Shown here: piece by piece, positions 44,844-56,034 of the stretch
How positions within the stretch are numbered: position 1 is the stretch's first letter
How the letters are laid out: each line of letters starts with the position of its first letter
NCBI GenBank assembly: GCA_002713145.1
Contig: PAVS01000011.1
Location: 1 to 64,000 of the forward strand
DNA: 64,000 nt
Source: Halobacteriovoraceae bacterium
GTDB taxonomy: Bacteria; Bdellovibrionota; Bacteriovoracia; Bacteriovoracales; Bacteriovoracaceae
Reading direction: 5' to 3'
Made by a program: the position numbers and the translations under genes
The notes under the pieces: generated by a model
The model's database searches: none
Seen by the model: only the letters and a program-made list of their open reading frames with translations
Told to the model about the DNA's origin: nothing

Positions 44844-47800
44844 CGCTACCTACTAAAATAGTTTCATCACGTTCACCACTACCATTTGCATTATCTGGCT
44901 CGTACCAAGCTGCCACTGGTACACTGGATGCATATCTATTCCCGGAAGCTGTTTCAGTTCCAGTATTTGTGTAAGCTTTGTATGGTGCATTGGGATCAGC
45001 TCCTGAGCGAGTTAATGTGAGAGTCGAGATTGGAGTGCTCACTCCAATAACATCTCCCCCCGCATAGATATCAATTGTACCCGGTTGTTTACTAGCAAAA
45101 GCCACCCAGTTTGCTGAGTTGTTAATAGCATAATATTTTCTCATGAGATTGGTAGGCAAAAATGAGGCGGAAGCATTACCGTTAGAATCAGCGTATGAAG
45201 CACCTGACACAGGCTGGTCAGCTATAATAAGCAATGAATTAGCCTGATATACAGTTGTTGGATTACCCGTCGGGTTGATTTGAATTGAGTCAAGTTTGTC
45301 TAAACCTCCACTTGCGGCTGTAGAATCAGAATGAATCGTATTATAGTTGGTATTACCGACAGTAGTTGTTAATCTCATTGAGTTTGAAGGAATCCCAATA
45401 ATTTCATTAGAGCTCGGAGGCAGTGGTTTAGGGTCAGACAAAGTTCCGGGTAAACTTCCAGATGTAGTAAAAGCTAAAACGGTTCCGGTTGCAGAGATTT
45501 GATAACTCCCATAGACTGACCATGAAATAGTGGTTCCAGTCCCTGCGCTAATGACACCTCCGCTACTGGCTATTGTTGTGGGCCCTTGTCTAACTGTGAC
45601 TTCAGCATCTTCAATCGCATAAATATAAAGCTGTTGTGGGTTTTCTCTAGTGGCATTAAAGCTAAACGATTTTGCGGCCCATGATGTTGGTTGCCACATC
45701 ATATTCGCTCCACTTTTACCAGCTCCGGACCCAAGCTCTCCTGCAACGTATATAGGCTTGTCGGCATCCATGGTATCAAATTGGACAGTTGTTTTATTTA
45801 CCACATCTCCTGCTGCAAGAGGAGATTCAGCAATCTCTATTCCATTATGATAAACCCTGGTGTTATCATAAAATGCTACGATATTAGTATCAACTGAGCC
45901 CCCTACATTCATAACGATATAAGGAGAGTCAAAAAGTGGATTGTCAGGCTTAGTTTCGCCAGTGGCAATGTTCGACCAATCAGAAAAGTTTGATGTATCG
46001 TACTGAACTCTCACTCTAAATTCATAAACTGTTGCTGCGGATAGAGAATCAACATAAGAAGTATTCGAAGTATCGATTCCATCATCAAAATTATTCCAAG
46101 TTGGAGTCCCTTGCAGCCTGAACTGGATTTCATGATCATTGATGGTAAACCCTCCCGGATCAGAGAGAGTCCATTGCAAATCCACACTGGTTTTATAAGT
46201 CAGAGGCACTGTCAAATTAGATACACTTGGAGTACCAGAAGATTTATTAACGGTCACACTTGCTTGAGTAGCTGCTTGATGGTCAGCAGTGATGAGAACA
46301 CTTCCATCAGCTAGACTTGAAACGTCGATAAATCCCGTTGACCAGGAACCATTATTACAATTAGGTTGGTAGTTTAATGCACCCACGTAAATATCAACTA
46401 TATTACCGTTTGAGGTACAAGTTCCTGAAACAATATAACTGGTTTCATTTGAATTAGTAATACTAGAAGCCGAGCTAATTGAAACGAGATCTGAAGTGGT
46501 GTCTTTTACTACCGTTGTACTCGCCCCAGTTGCTGTTGAGTGATCAGCGGTAACTGAAATCGATGGTCCATCGGCAACACCGCTCACGATCATGAGGCCT
46601 GAACTCCAAGTTCCTCCTGCGGTACAGAGAGGTTGCACGTTAACCGAGTCTACAAAGACATCTACGATAACACCTGATTCAGAACAAGTTCCAGAAACAT
46701 AATAATCATTTTGATTACTTTGATTTATATCTGGAGCATAAGTAATAGTGACGACAGGATTAGCCGAATCTTTGACAACATCCACTGATACTTGAATTGC
46801 ATCATTTCCAGCAGCATCATCATGATCAGCGGTTATGGTGAGAGTTGGGTCATCGGCCAGGGAAGAAACATCAATTGTACCTGTGTTCCAAGTTCCTCCA
46901 GAGCAAGTGGGAGTGAAATTTAAAATACCAATATTAACATCAACTGTTCTGGTGTTTTCGGAGCAAGTACCCGTGACATAATAATTCGTTTCGTTGACGG
47001 AATTTATATCGGGGGCATAATCGATTGTGACTGTCGGAATCACTCCATCCACTAAAACTGCAGACAAATCAGGAAGAGCTGCATTGAGATCTAAATTAAG
47101 ATTCGCCACATTACCGGCAGCATCTGTGAGATTACCTCCGTTTAGATTAATAGTTGTGCTCGTAAAACTGAGCCCATCAAGATCTTCTTCCACACCTGTG
47201 GTGTATCTCATGGTGATATTGGGTGAGCCGGTTCCCCCTTGATAACTCGGATTTCTAGTGACTCCGTCGATATCAATATTGATTTGAGGTGATCCTGATT
47301 GAAAAATATTCTCATCAAAGTTAATAATAAAATCTAAATTCGCTCCAGAACCATAGGTGGTATTAGCTGGAGGAGTTATATTAGACACCTCTGGAACAGT
47401 AACATCTCTGGTAAAGGTATGGGTCGCACTGGTCACAACAGGGTTCACACCGTCATCAACTTCAAGCTCAATCGTATGGGATGCTTCCGATAATATTGTG
47501 GAGTTAAAAGAACCAGAAATATTTGCTCCGTCACAACTAATTGAGCCAGTGGCCGAGCCATCAATTTTCAAAGTGAAGGTCGCTCCTGCATCATTACAAG
47601 TTCCGGTTACAGCAAAGCTGGTGCTATCCGTTGCTGCATTAATGTAAGAGCTATCCGTTGGTGTGAGTAATGTTATTGTGGGTGCACTCGTATCCTTTGA
47701 TACTGTATCCGTTGCTTGGGTTGCTGGGTTTCCTGCTAGATCAGTTAAATCAGCAGTGATCGTGATTGCCGGACTATCAGCTTCTCCTGAAACATCCCAG

Positions 47801-50800
47801 CCAGTTACACTCCATGTTCCACCACCGAGACAAGCTGCAGTATTACTAAGAGCACCGAAGGTGAGATCAATTGATTCACCAGCTTCACTTGCAGAACAAG
47901 TTCCACTTAAAGCGTAATTGGTATAATTTGCTGTAGTGACATCATCAGCTGCATCTAAAGTTAATGTCGGAGCGGTAATATCTTTAATGACGTTATTAGT
48001 GGTTGAAACTCCTTCATTAGCAGCAGCATCACTGATCTTAGCGACGAAGGCGTGAGACGCTTCAGTTAAACCGGTTACATCAATAGTTCCACTAAAATTT
48101 GTTCCATCACAAACAAAGCCTACGGGGCTTGCTGCTGCTGTTGCATCAATTTCAATGCTCACTGTTTGTCCTGCTTCCGAACAAGTTCCATCAACCGCAA
48201 AAGTAGCAGAGTCGGTGGCAATATTTATATAACTTGCATCCGCGGGATTAGTGATGGCCACAGTAGGATCACTGGAATCCACCAGCACGTTTGAAGTATC
48301 TGGAAGATCATAGCTTAATCCCAGGTTAATGAGAGCAGCGTTTTGAATACTTCCACCATTTAAATCCAAGGGAGTGGTGAGGACGATACCATCATTGTCT
48401 TCAAGACCCGCCTCAACGGTGTAAATAAAAACAAGAGCTGAACTACCCGTTCCCGAATCGTAAGTTGCAAATTTAGTTGTTCCCCCAATATCAAGTTGAA
48501 TACGTGGAGTACCAGTGACATTAACCACATCAGAAGTATTTACTGTAAAACTAAGATCTTGTGTTTCAGTGTATGTGTTATCAGCTGGAGGAGTAACGGA
48601 AGTAATTGTAAGAGCATTGACTAAAACATTACTTAAATCTGGAGCAAAAGTCGTCATGTCCAGGGCAGCATCGTTTCCAGCAAGATCTTTCAATTCACCT
48701 GTTGTATTCAGATCGATTAAATTAGATGGCCAAGTTATTCCATCGTTATCAATATCACCCGCTTGAATAGTATAGCGAAAGACAATATCAGTGGTTCCAT
48801 CTCCAGCTTGGTAATTATTGTATTGAGTTGCTCCTCCGATATCCACTGTAATTCTTGGAGTATTGGCAACAGTAATCGCTTCAGAAAAATTAACGGTGAA
48901 ATCCAGGTCGTTTCCGGTAATAAGAGTTCCATCAGCAGGAGGTGTGACTCCGGAAATACTCGGAGCGGTAATATCTTTAATGACATTATTAGTTGTAGAA
49001 AGTCCTTCGTTGGCGGCAGCATCACTGATCTTAGCGACGAAGGCGTGAGATGCTTCTGAAAGTCCGGTCACATCAACGGTTCCACTAAAATTGGTACCAT
49101 CACAAATAAAGCCTACTGGACTTGCAGCCGCTGTTGCATCAATTTCAATACTCACCGTTTGTCCAGCTTCGGAACAAGTTCCATCCACGGTGAATGTTGC
49201 AGAGTCGGTGGCAATATTTATATAACTTGCATCTGCGGGATTGGTGATGGCCACAGTTGGTTCACTGGAATCCACTAATACATTAGAAGTGTTAGGGAGT
49301 GTGAAATTTAAATCAAGATTATTAAGAGATGCATCTTGAATCGTTCCTCCATTTAAATCCAGTGGAGTGGTGAGGGTGATGCCATCATTATCTTCTAGTC
49401 CTGCTTCAACGGTGTAAATAAAAACAAGGGCAGAGCTTCCGGTTCCAGAATCGTAAGTTGCATATTTAGTCGTTCCCCCAATATCAAGTTGGATTTGTGG
49501 AGTTCCAGTGACATTAACCACATCAGAGGTGTTCACTGTAAAACTTAAATCTTGTGTTTCAGTGTATGTATTATCAGCTGGAGGAGAAACCGAAGTAATT
49601 GTTAATGCAGCAGCATTTACTAAAACATTTGATAGGTCTGGAGAGTATGCACTAAAATCGAGTGACGCATTTACGAGAGACGCATCCCTTATTGAGCCTC
49701 CATTTAAATCGATTGAGTTTGAAGAAATTTCGATCCCATCACTATCCAAGTCAGGGCCATTGACAACATATCTAAATACAATTGTATTAGTCCCGGTTCC
49801 ATTTAAATAGTTAGCGTAGAGAGTTGATCCACCTACATCTAATACTATTCGTGGAACCCCTGTAATATTGACTACACTTGAAAAGGTTACAGTGAAATCA
49901 ATATTTTCTGTAGTCATATATGAATTATCTGTTGGAGGTGTTAGATTCGTAATGTAGGGGACACCTGCATCTATAATCACTGAACTTGTATCGATGGCCG
50001 CAACTTGTGAGGTTATATCTAAATTTGCCCCTAATCCATTGCTGGAAATGAGTGTCCCTCCATTAAGGTTAAGCGTGTTTTGAATTTGAATTCCAGTGAC
50101 ATCTGCATCTCCAGCTTGGACAGTGTATTTAAATATCAAAGTATCTGTAGCTGTTCCATCAATATAGTCGGCATAGATAGTACCTGAGTCGAGAGTGATG
50201 GGGAGTTGAGGTGTTCCAGTCACATTAACGACCCTATTAAATGTCAGACTAAAAAATAATTCATCGCCGTTGTTATAAGTATTATCAGAAGGAGGAAGGA
50301 TTGTTGTTACATAAGCAAACTCAGCATCCACTAAAATATTTGGAGTGACCGGCGCGGTCAGATTAAGATCAGCATTATTGGTGTCACTGTCTTGAATACT
50401 TCCACCGTTGAGATCTATTGAGTCATTGATCTGAATCCCGTCATCGTCATATTCTCCAGCAAAAACTTGGTGTTCAAAAAGTATATCTGTTGAACCATCT
50501 CCACTCACATAGTTAAAATAGCGGGTGAGCCCACCAAGATCGAAAGCTATTCTGGGTGTTCCAGAGATCGAGACGGCTTTATTAAAATGCAAAGTCGTAA
50601 ATAAAGTTTCGCCTGAAAGATAAGTGTCGTTGGAAGGCATAGTTACATCTTCAACAAAAGGTATTTCACCTTGTACATATGTTGTGAGCATAGGGAACGG
50701 AGCGAAGGTAATTAAAGCATTATTCCCGGCTACGTCTTTGATGGTTGCACCATTTAATTCAACAGGCGAGAAGTGCTCTATACCATCTAAGTCTTGATCT

Positions 50801-51498
50801 GAATTCTCAACTGTATATTGAAAGTTTAATATATTACTTGTCCCGCTTGGAATATAAGTGGCGTAACGGGTGACCCCTCCAATGTCTAATTGAATGCGTG
50901 GACTCCCTGCAACAGTTACACTTTCATCGAACATAACTGTGAAATAAAGTGTCTCATCATTGAGATAAGTTTTTGGAGTTGGGGGATTGATAAGAGTAAT
51001 ACTGGGAGCGTCCGTATCAATTTTTATTTGAGGAGCTTCAATTTCTTCATAAGTCAGGATGCTATTTTTTATCTGGCCTCCAGCAATATAATTAATGGTT
51101 CCCCCATTTAAGTTAATTGCTGAAGCGAGTTCTATACCGTCGCTATCATTTTCACCTGCTTGAACAGTATATCTAAATTTAATGGTACTGCTTCCGCTCC
51201 CTGAAAGATAATTTGCTTGTACTAAGGTTCCATCAATATCTAGTTCAAGAGTAGGTGAGCCGGTAACAGTCAAAATAGATGAATGCCGAAATGAAATATC
51301 TATGTTTTGATTTTCAGTATAAGTTTTTTGAGCTGTTGGTACTAAGACTAAAATGTTTTCGATATTTTTATGGCCGTTAAAAAGTCCCCCTCCATCTTCA
51401 CCTTCTTCTGAGGAAGAATCAAAACACGAAGTCATAGTCACTACAATAAGTAATGATTGAAATAGATTTAATAAGAATTTTTTAAAAATCTTTCCCAT
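44830..51498 (-). CDS. Giant Ig-like repeat lipoprotein 1
   Basis: This gene encodes 2222 residues from the ATG at 51498 (a GTG at 51507 is possible). The start has a hydrophobic helix and a lipoprotein-like end MTSCFD. About nine copies of an Ig-like repeat of roughly 110 residues follow, each with a core like TGTPRIQLDIGGTTKYATY and a YTVEAG-N-D-DGI strand. These are mixed with Cys-containing repeats (VDGTCSEAG, VTGTCSE). A fibronectin type III-like domain (SVDLQWTLSDPGG to SDWSN) and a unique C-terminal domain of about 380 residues end it. It is probably a surface fibre or adhesin. Two inner blocks are recent duplicates 993 nt apart. Paralogues lie upstream. Confidence 0.9.
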   Translation of the reverse strand: MGKIFKKFLLNLFQSLLIVVTMTSCFDSSSEEGEDGGGLFNGHKNIENILVLVPTAQKTYTENQNIDISFRHSSILTVTGSPTLELDIDGTLVQANYLSGSGSSTIKFRYTVQAGENDSDGIELASAINLNGGTINYIAGGQIKNSILTYEEIEAPQIKIDTDAPSITLINPPTPKTYLNDETLYFTVMFDESVTVAGSPRIQLDIGGVTRYATYIPSGTSNILNFQYTVENSDQDLDGIEHFSPVELNGATIKDVAGNNALITFAPFPMLTTYVQGEIPFVEDVTMPSNDTYLSGETLFTTLHFNKAVSISGTPRIAFDLGGLTRYFNYVSGDGSTDILFEHQVFAGEYDDDGIQINDSIDLNGGSIQDSDTNNADLNLTAPVTPNILVDAEFAYVTTILPPSDNTYNNGDELFFSLTFNRVVNVTGTPQLPITLDSGTIYADYIDGTATDTLIFKYTVQAGDADVTGIQIQNTLNLNGGTLISSNGLGANLDITSQVAAIDTSSVIIDAGVPYITNLTPPTDNSYMTTENIDFTVTFSSVVNITGVPRIVLDVGGSTLYANYLNGTGTNTIVFRYVVNGPDLDSDGIEISSNSIDLNGGSIRDASLVNASLDFSAYSPDLSNVLVNAAALTITSVSPPADNTYTETQDLSFTVNTSDVVNVTGTPQIQLDIGGTTKYATYDSGTGSSALVFIYTVEAGLEDNDGITLTTPLDLNGGTIQDASLNNLDLNFTLPNTSNVLVDSSEPTVAITNPADASYINIATDSATFTVDGTCSEAGQTVSIEIDATAAASPVGFICDGTNFSGTVDVTGLSEASHAFVAKISDAAANEGLSTTNNVIKDITAPSISGVTPPADGTLITGNDLDFTVNFSEAITVANTPRITVDIGGATQYNNYQAGDGTTDIVFRYTIQAGDIDNDGITWPSNLIDLNTTGELKDLAGNDAALDMTTFAPDLSNVLVNALTITSVTPPADNTYTETQDLSFTVNTSDVVNVTGTPRIQLDIGGTTKFATYDSGTGSSALVFIYTVEAGLEDNDGIVLTTPLDLNGGSIQNAALINLGLSYDLPDTSNVLVDSSDPTVAITNPADASYINIATDSATFAVDGTCSEAGQTVSIEIDATAAASPVGFVCDGTNFSGTIDVTGLTEASHAFVAKISDAAANEGVSTTNNVIKDITAPTLTLDAADDVTTANYTNYALSGTCSASEAGESIDLTFGALSNTAACLGGGTWSVTGWDVSGEADSPAITITADLTDLAGNPATQATDTVSKDTSAPTITLLTPTDSSYINAATDSTSFAVTGTCNDAGATFTLKIDGSATGSISCDGANISGSFNSTILSEASHTIELEVDDGVNPVVTSATHTFTRDVTVPEVSNITPPANTTYGSGANLDFIINFDENIFQSGSPQINIDIDGVTRNPSYQGGTGSPNITMRYTTGVEEDLDGLSFTSTTINLNGGNLTDAAGNVANLNLDLNAALPDLSAVLVDGVIPTVTIDYAPDINSVNETNYYVTGTCSENTRTVDVNIGILNFTPTCSGGTWNTGTIDVSSLADDPTLTITADHDDAAGNDAIQVSVDVVKDSANPVVTITYAPDINQSNQNDYYVSGTCSESGVIVDVFVDSVNVQPLCTAGGTWSSGLMIVSGVADGPSISVTADHSTATGASTTVVKDTTSDLVSISSASSITNSNETSYIVSGTCTSNGNIVDIYVGALNYQPNCNNGSWSTGFIDVSSLADGSVLITADHQAATQASVTVNKSSGTPSVSNLTVPLTYKTSVDLQWTLSDPGGFTINDHEIQFRLQGTPTWNNFDDGIDTSNTSYVDSLSAATVYEFRVRVQYDTSNFSDWSNIATGETKPDNPLFDSPYIVMNVGGSVDTNIVAFYDNTRVYHNGIEIAESPLAAGDVVNKTTVQFDTMDADKPIYVAGELGSGAGKSGANMMWQPTSWAAKSFSFNATRENPQQLYIYAIEDAEVTVRQGPTTIASSGGVISAGTGTTISWSVYGSYQISATGTVLAFTTSGSLPGTLSDPKPLPPSSNEIIGIPSNSMRLTTTVGNTNYNTIHSDSTAASGGLDKLDSIQINPTGNPTTVYQANSLLIIADQPVSGASYADSNGNASASFLPTNLMRKYYAINNSANWVAFASKQPGTIDIYAGGDVIGVSTPISTLTLTRSGADPNAPYKAYTNTGTETASGNRYASSVPVAAWYEPDNANGSGERDETILVGSDDLF
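47966..49621 (-). repeat. Internal tandem duplication, 993-nt period
   Basis: Positions about 47966-48628 and 48959-49621 are highly similar at DNA level (same motifs throughout, shift of exactly 993 nt, 331 codons). The copied protein block includes the NPADASYINIATDSATF and FVAKISDAAANEG segments. The length keeps the reading frame. Confidence 0.8.
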
Positions 51499-51664
51499 GT
51501 CTCTCACGTACCACTTTTCGGAATTTTTCTTATAATAATCAATACTTATTATATATGGCTGAGTGAATTGGTCGGAGAACTTTAGGGTGAAAAATATTTT
51601 TTAATAATTTCAGTTATATAGAAGCTAAAAATAGAATAAAAGTTTAGTTCAGAAACTTTTAAGA

Positions 51665-51691
51665 TAAAAAACTGCCTACTTATTTAGGCAA
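51665..51691 (-). terminator. Terminator after giant lipoprotein 2
   Basis: On the minus strand TGCCTA-N6-TAGGCA is followed by G and six T residues, just past the stop at 51695. The giant genes are therefore separate transcription units. Confidence 0.7.
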
Positions 51692-51694
51692 AGA

Positions 51695-54600
51695 CTAAGG
51701 CGTACCCCATTTATTCTGGAGATAAGTTTCAACTTTGGCTTGATCCGCAGGTGAGAGTTGATCATCAAAAATAAGAAATTCAGCGATATATCCATTGAAT
51801 TGGTCACCACTTGTTTGATCATCTCCTAATACATAAGCTCCCGCCCCGGTAAAAGCAGTGGATTTATTTTGCCAATTTTGATTGTTCGAATACACAACTT
51901 GCCCATTTTCCCATAGATCAGTATGAGTTCCTGTATCATAGGCAGTCCATAAATTAAGTGTTGTATCATCAAGATTATGATTGGTGTCAGCTTCATTCAT
52001 TCCATAGGTAAAAAAGAATCCTCGATGATCATTTGCATTTCCATTATCAGAATAAAATTCAAATAAACATTTACGGGGATTATTGGCGTCCATTTTGGCC
52101 ACGAGAAAAACAGTGAGCCCATTATTATTAACTCTGGTAAAAGTTCCCTCTAAACCAGTTGAATGACCATCAAAACGTACAGCTGGGAGACCATTAAAAG
52201 CATTGGTATGATAGGTGGGTTGATTAGCGGGGTTAGCTTCGGTGGCAGGACTGGCCACCCCACTTAAATCTGACCAACTCGCAATTTTATCATTATGATT
52301 TGGCTCTGCTCCACCATTGGAAATATCTGTGGCACTTAACCAGGCGATAGGATTGAGAGAAGCAATATCAAAAATTTCAGCTGTTGCAGTATTTGAAAAG
52401 GGACCTAATAAACCGTTATTAGCAGCGACTCGAAACTCATAAGTCACACCTTCGGATAAACCATTTATAGAAGTAGAATTAAAAGTAGGATTAGGCGAGT
52501 GATTTATCCACGTAGAGTTGCCTTGTTCTCGATACTGAACTACGTAATGGGTAATCGCTGTTCCATTATCATTTGGTACTGACCAAGAAAGGGCGAGTGT
52601 TGTATTAGAGGAAGTCGGAGCCGTTGCAAGTCCAGTGACTTGATCAGGTGGAGTAATACCTGTGTTGGCATCAACGAGAACGGAGGTCATGCTATTCAGA
52701 TAAAGTGAAAAATCAAGTGCAGCATCTCCACCACCAGCATCTTTTATGCTCCCACTATTAAGATCAATACTATTAGAATTCATGGTGATTCCATCTAAAT
52801 CACTTTCACCAGACTGAACAGTGTAAGCAAATTCTAAACCTGCTGTTCCACTTCCACTTGCATAGGTTGCATACCTCGTATTGCCACCCACGTTGATGAC
52901 AAGTCTTGGAGTTCCCGTCACAATCACAGCCTCGTCAAAGTTGACTTGGAAGTTTAAGTCAACGTTTTCTGGATATGTACCATTAACAGGTTCAATAAAT
53001 TCCACAATACTTGGAACATCAGAATCAACAAGAACATTGGTGTAATTAGTAGGTGTAAAACTTAGAGTCGCTGCGTTTCCTACTTGATCCACAATAGTTC
53101 CAGAATTAAGATCAATGGAAGTATCAATATTGATTCCATCACTATCTGAGTCACCAGCCGCAATAGTATATTCAAAAATCAATGTTGTGCTATTGCTTCC
53201 GCTAGTGTATTCCGCATAAATATTTCCTGCAGACTGAGCATTAAAAAATAGTTCTATTCTTGGAGTCCCTGTTACAGTGACGATTTCATCAAAGTCAATT
53301 TGCAAACTAAGAGTTTGAGATATTCCGTAAGTTGCATCGGCAATATCATTATCATCAATACTTGCTTGCACAGTATCTTTAATTATTGTTTGGGTGGCTT
53401 GGATAGCTGGAGTTCCTCCTGCATTACTATGATCTGCGGTAATTTCTAAATTTTGGTCATCAGCTAAGCTGGAAACATCAATGGCTCCGGTGCTAAATAT
53501 TCCAGCATTACAACTTACCGTTAAATTGGCTCCCCCTCCAGCGATGTCTACGTCTTCTCCATCTTCAGAACATGTTCCTGAAATAGTATAAGATGTATGA
53601 TTAGCGAGGCTGACGTCATCTAAAGCATCCAGGGTTACCGTTGGGACAACGGCATTGATATCAAAGCTATCTGATGTATCAAGTGTGAGTCCTGTCGCAG
53701 TTGCATTGAGCGTATAACCTACTCCAGCGGCATCGATTTCAAGATCGTTAAAGGTCGCCACTCCAGCTACCGCTGCTATATCAGATGTACCAGCTAGAAC
53801 ACCACCACTGGGGTTATTGTTAATAGCAATTGAGATGGTGTCGGTGTCAGCAGTTATATTTCCATAGGCATCGTGAATTTCTACAGTTATATCGGGAGAG
53901 ATAATTGTTCCTTGATCTGTATCTGTTGGCTGGGTTGAGAAGACAAGTTGTGATTTAGTGTTGGCACTGATTTCAAAGCTATTTGAGATATCATTAGAAA
54001 GTCCTGGAGCAGTCGCTGCAAGAGTATATCCAGTAGCAGCTTTATCGATACTTATATCGTTAAATGTCGCGACTCCGTTGACAGCGCTGACAGTTAAGGT
54101 TCCTGATAAAGTTCCAGAACCAGCATTATTGCTAAAAGAGAGTGTGATATCATCTGAAGCTGTGGGGACTAAATTTCCAGTTGAATCTTGAACTTCCACA
54201 ATAATATCGGGATTGTTGACTTCTCCAGCAAGAGCATCTGAAGGCTGAGTGGTAAAACTGAGTTGAGTTGCGGGAGGGTATTCAATATTAAAATCATCTG
54301 AAGTGGCACTGGTTAAACCCGTTGAAGTGAATGAAAAAGAATAATTGTCATTAACGGTATCAATATTGATATCATTAAAGGTAACAACTCCAGCAACCGC
54401 ATTTTTTGTCACAGTTCCTGTGAGCACTGCTGAGCCACTACTAGGATCACTTGCAAAGGCGAGAGTCACTGAATTAGTGGCAGAATTCACAATATTATTA
54501 GCAGCATCCCGAATCTCAACGGTGATACTTGGAGACATTACCACATCTTTTACTGTATCTGTTGGCTGAGTTGTTATCACTAATTGACTCGGTGTGGATG

Positions 54601-56005
54601 TGATATCGAAACTGTCTGACGTATCGCTGGTTAAACCTGTGGCAGTCGCGTCAAGTGTGTAGCCTGTTCCTGCATTATCAATTTGAATATCACTAAAATT
54701 CGCTAGTCCATCTACAGCGGCAACAGTTATAGTTCCGCTTAGGCTTCCCGCACTTGGATTATTATTTATACTTAATGCAATTGAATCAGTGTCCTCTGTT
54801 CTATTGCCATAGGCATCTAGAATTTCAACTGTCATAGCTGGTGTGATGTTGGAGTTGTTTTCTGTATCACTCGGTTGAGTGACAAAGGCAAGACTGGCTT
54901 TGGCGGCAGCTGTAATATTAAATGGATTTGTGGTGGCCGTGGTTAATCCCGATGCCGTAGCATCAAGAGTGTAACCCACTCCCACCTTTTCAATATTAAT
55001 ATCAGAGAAAGTTGCCAAGCCATTAACAGCTGCTACACTTAATGTTCCATTCAAAGTGCCCGAACCCGCATTATTATTAAAAGCGAGGGTGATAGTATCA
55101 CTCGCACTTGTATCTCTATTGCCAAGAGCATCTAAGATTTCCACTGTGATCGCTGGAGAAATATTTTCACCTGCCACTGTATTGGTTGGTTGAGCAACTA
55201 TGGCCAAATCCTCAGCTGGAGGATTCGTGATGTTAAAACTAGATGATGTGGCATTACTCAAACCTGAAGCCGTAAACTCAAATTCATATCCATTATTAAC
55301 CGTATCGATTTGAATATCATTAAATATGGCCACACCATTTATAGGTGTGACAGTTGTCGTTCCACTAATAATTGCGCTTCCCCCACTGGGATCTGTGGCG
55401 AAGTTTAATGTGACATCCTCTGTGGCAGAAGTAACTAAATTATTACTCGCATCTCTTAGCTCAACTGTAATAGCAGGAGAGATCACTTCATTGACATAAG
55501 CATTGGTAGGCTCTGTTGTGACAACAAGCTGAGCTGGACTTAATGGATCAAAGGCATCCACTAATATAGATGAAGAATTAATATTACCAAGTTGAGTTTC
55601 AGCGTCTTCAATCTGTCCTTGGGAGGAAAATTTTAATTCCCCCCCATTTAGATCAATAAATGAATTAATATCAATTCCATCGAGATCAATATCACCGCTT
55701 TGAACAGAATAAGAGAAGATTAAAATCTTGGTGCCGTTACCTTGAATATAATTAAAGTACTCAGTATTGCCTCCAAGATCAAATTCTATCCGTGGAGTTC
55801 CTGTCACATTGACATTGAAAGGATGGTTGAGAATGACTTCAATTGTTTCATTGGCGGTGTAAGTTTTGTTAGCCGAAAGGTAGACCGTAAATTTATTTTG
55901 CACACTTTGATGTCCGGAAACTAATCCGTTTGCACTATCCTCCGCAGCTTGATCAAAACAAGCGGTGAGAAAAAGAGAAAATGTGAACAACAATAAGTAC
56001 TTCAA
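51695..56005 (-). CDS. Giant Ig-like repeat lipoprotein 2
   Basis: This gene encodes 1436 residues from a TTG start with AGGT upstream. The lipobox LTAC is near perfect (Cys16), followed by FD as in its paralogues. One Ig-like repeat is followed by six repeats of another Big-type unit of about 105 residues (TQPTDT, ISPAITVEIRDA, FNDIQID) arranged as two rounds of three subtypes. Two more Ig-like repeats, a fibronectin type III-like domain (TLALSWSVPNDNGTA) and a C-terminal LamG/jelly-roll-like domain (WLSATDISNGG to VETYLQNKWGTP) complete it. It is probably anchored in the outer membrane and faces out. The C-terminal jelly roll could bind glycans. Confidence 0.9.
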   Translation of the reverse strand: MKYLLLFTFSLFLTACFDQAAEDSANGLVSGHQSVQNKFTVYLSANKTYTANETIEVILNHPFNVNVTGTPRIEFDLGGNTEYFNYIQGNGTKILIFSYSVQSGDIDLDGIDINSFIDLNGGELKFSSQGQIEDAETQLGNINSSSILVDAFDPLSPAQLVVTTEPTNAYVNEVISPAITVELRDASNNLVTSATEDVTLNFATDPSGGSAIISGTTTVTPINGVAIFNDIQIDTVNNGYEFEFTASGLSNATSSSFNITNPPAEDLAIVAQPTNTVAGENISPAITVEILDALGNRDTSASDTITLAFNNNAGSGTLNGTLSVAAVNGLATFSDINIEKVGVGYTLDATASGLTTATTNPFNITAAAKASLAFVTQPSDTENNSNITPAMTVEILDAYGNRTEDTDSIALSINNNPSAGSLSGTITVAAVDGLANFSDIQIDNAGTGYTLDATATGLTSDTSDSFDITSTPSQLVITTQPTDTVKDVVMSPSITVEIRDAANNIVNSATNSVTLAFASDPSSGSAVLTGTVTKNAVAGVVTFNDINIDTVNDNYSFSFTSTGLTSATSDDFNIEYPPATQLSFTTQPSDALAGEVNNPDIIVEVQDSTGNLVPTASDDITLSFSNNAGSGTLSGTLTVSAVNGVATFNDISIDKAATGYTLAATAPGLSNDISNSFEISANTKSQLVFSTQPTDTDQGTIISPDITVEIHDAYGNITADTDTISIAINNNPSGGVLAGTSDIAAVAGVATFNDLEIDAAGVGYTLNATATGLTLDTSDSFDINAVVPTVTLDALDDVSLANHTSYTISGTCSEDGEDVDIAGGGANLTVSCNAGIFSTGAIDVSSLADDQNLEITADHSNAGGTPAIQATQTIIKDTVQASIDDNDIADATYGISQTLSLQIDFDEIVTVTGTPRIELFFNAQSAGNIYAEYTSGSNSTTLIFEYTIAAGDSDSDGINIDTSIDLNSGTIVDQVGNAATLSFTPTNYTNVLVDSDVPSIVEFIEPVNGTYPENVDLNFQVNFDEAVIVTGTPRLVINVGGNTRYATYASGSGTAGLEFAYTVQSGESDLDGITMNSNSIDLNSGSIKDAGGGDAALDFSLYLNSMTSVLVDANTGITPPDQVTGLATAPTSSNTTLALSWSVPNDNGTAITHYVVQYREQGNSTWINHSPNPTFNSTSINGLSEGVTYEFRVAANNGLLGPFSNTATAEIFDIASLNPIAWLSATDISNGGAEPNHNDKIASWSDLSGVASPATEANPANQPTYHTNAFNGLPAVRFDGHSTGLEGTFTRVNNNGLTVFLVAKMDANNPRKCLFEFYSDNGNANDHRGFFFTYGMNEADTNHNLDDTTLNLWTAYDTGTHTDLWENGQVVYSNNQNWQNKSTAFTGAGAYVLGDDQTSGDQFNGYIAEFLIFDDQLSPADQAKVETYLQNKWGTP

Positions 56006-56026
56006 AATGCTATTACCTCAGTATCC

Positions 56027-56034
56027 TTATCGGC
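56027..56034 (-). promoter_or_regulatory. GCCGATAA motif before giant lipoprotein 2
   Basis: GCCGATAA is identical to the -10 element of flagellar sigma-28 promoters and lies 21 nt before the TTG start. No TAAAGTTT-like -35 is present at 11 nt, so the assignment is uncertain. A related ACCGATAA precedes the next paralogue. Confidence 0.3.

Noticed and set aside
47966..49621. Possible CRISPR or mobile repeat
   Set aside because: The repeat is coding, in frame, about 660 nt long and has no short spacers, terminal inverted repeats or transposase.
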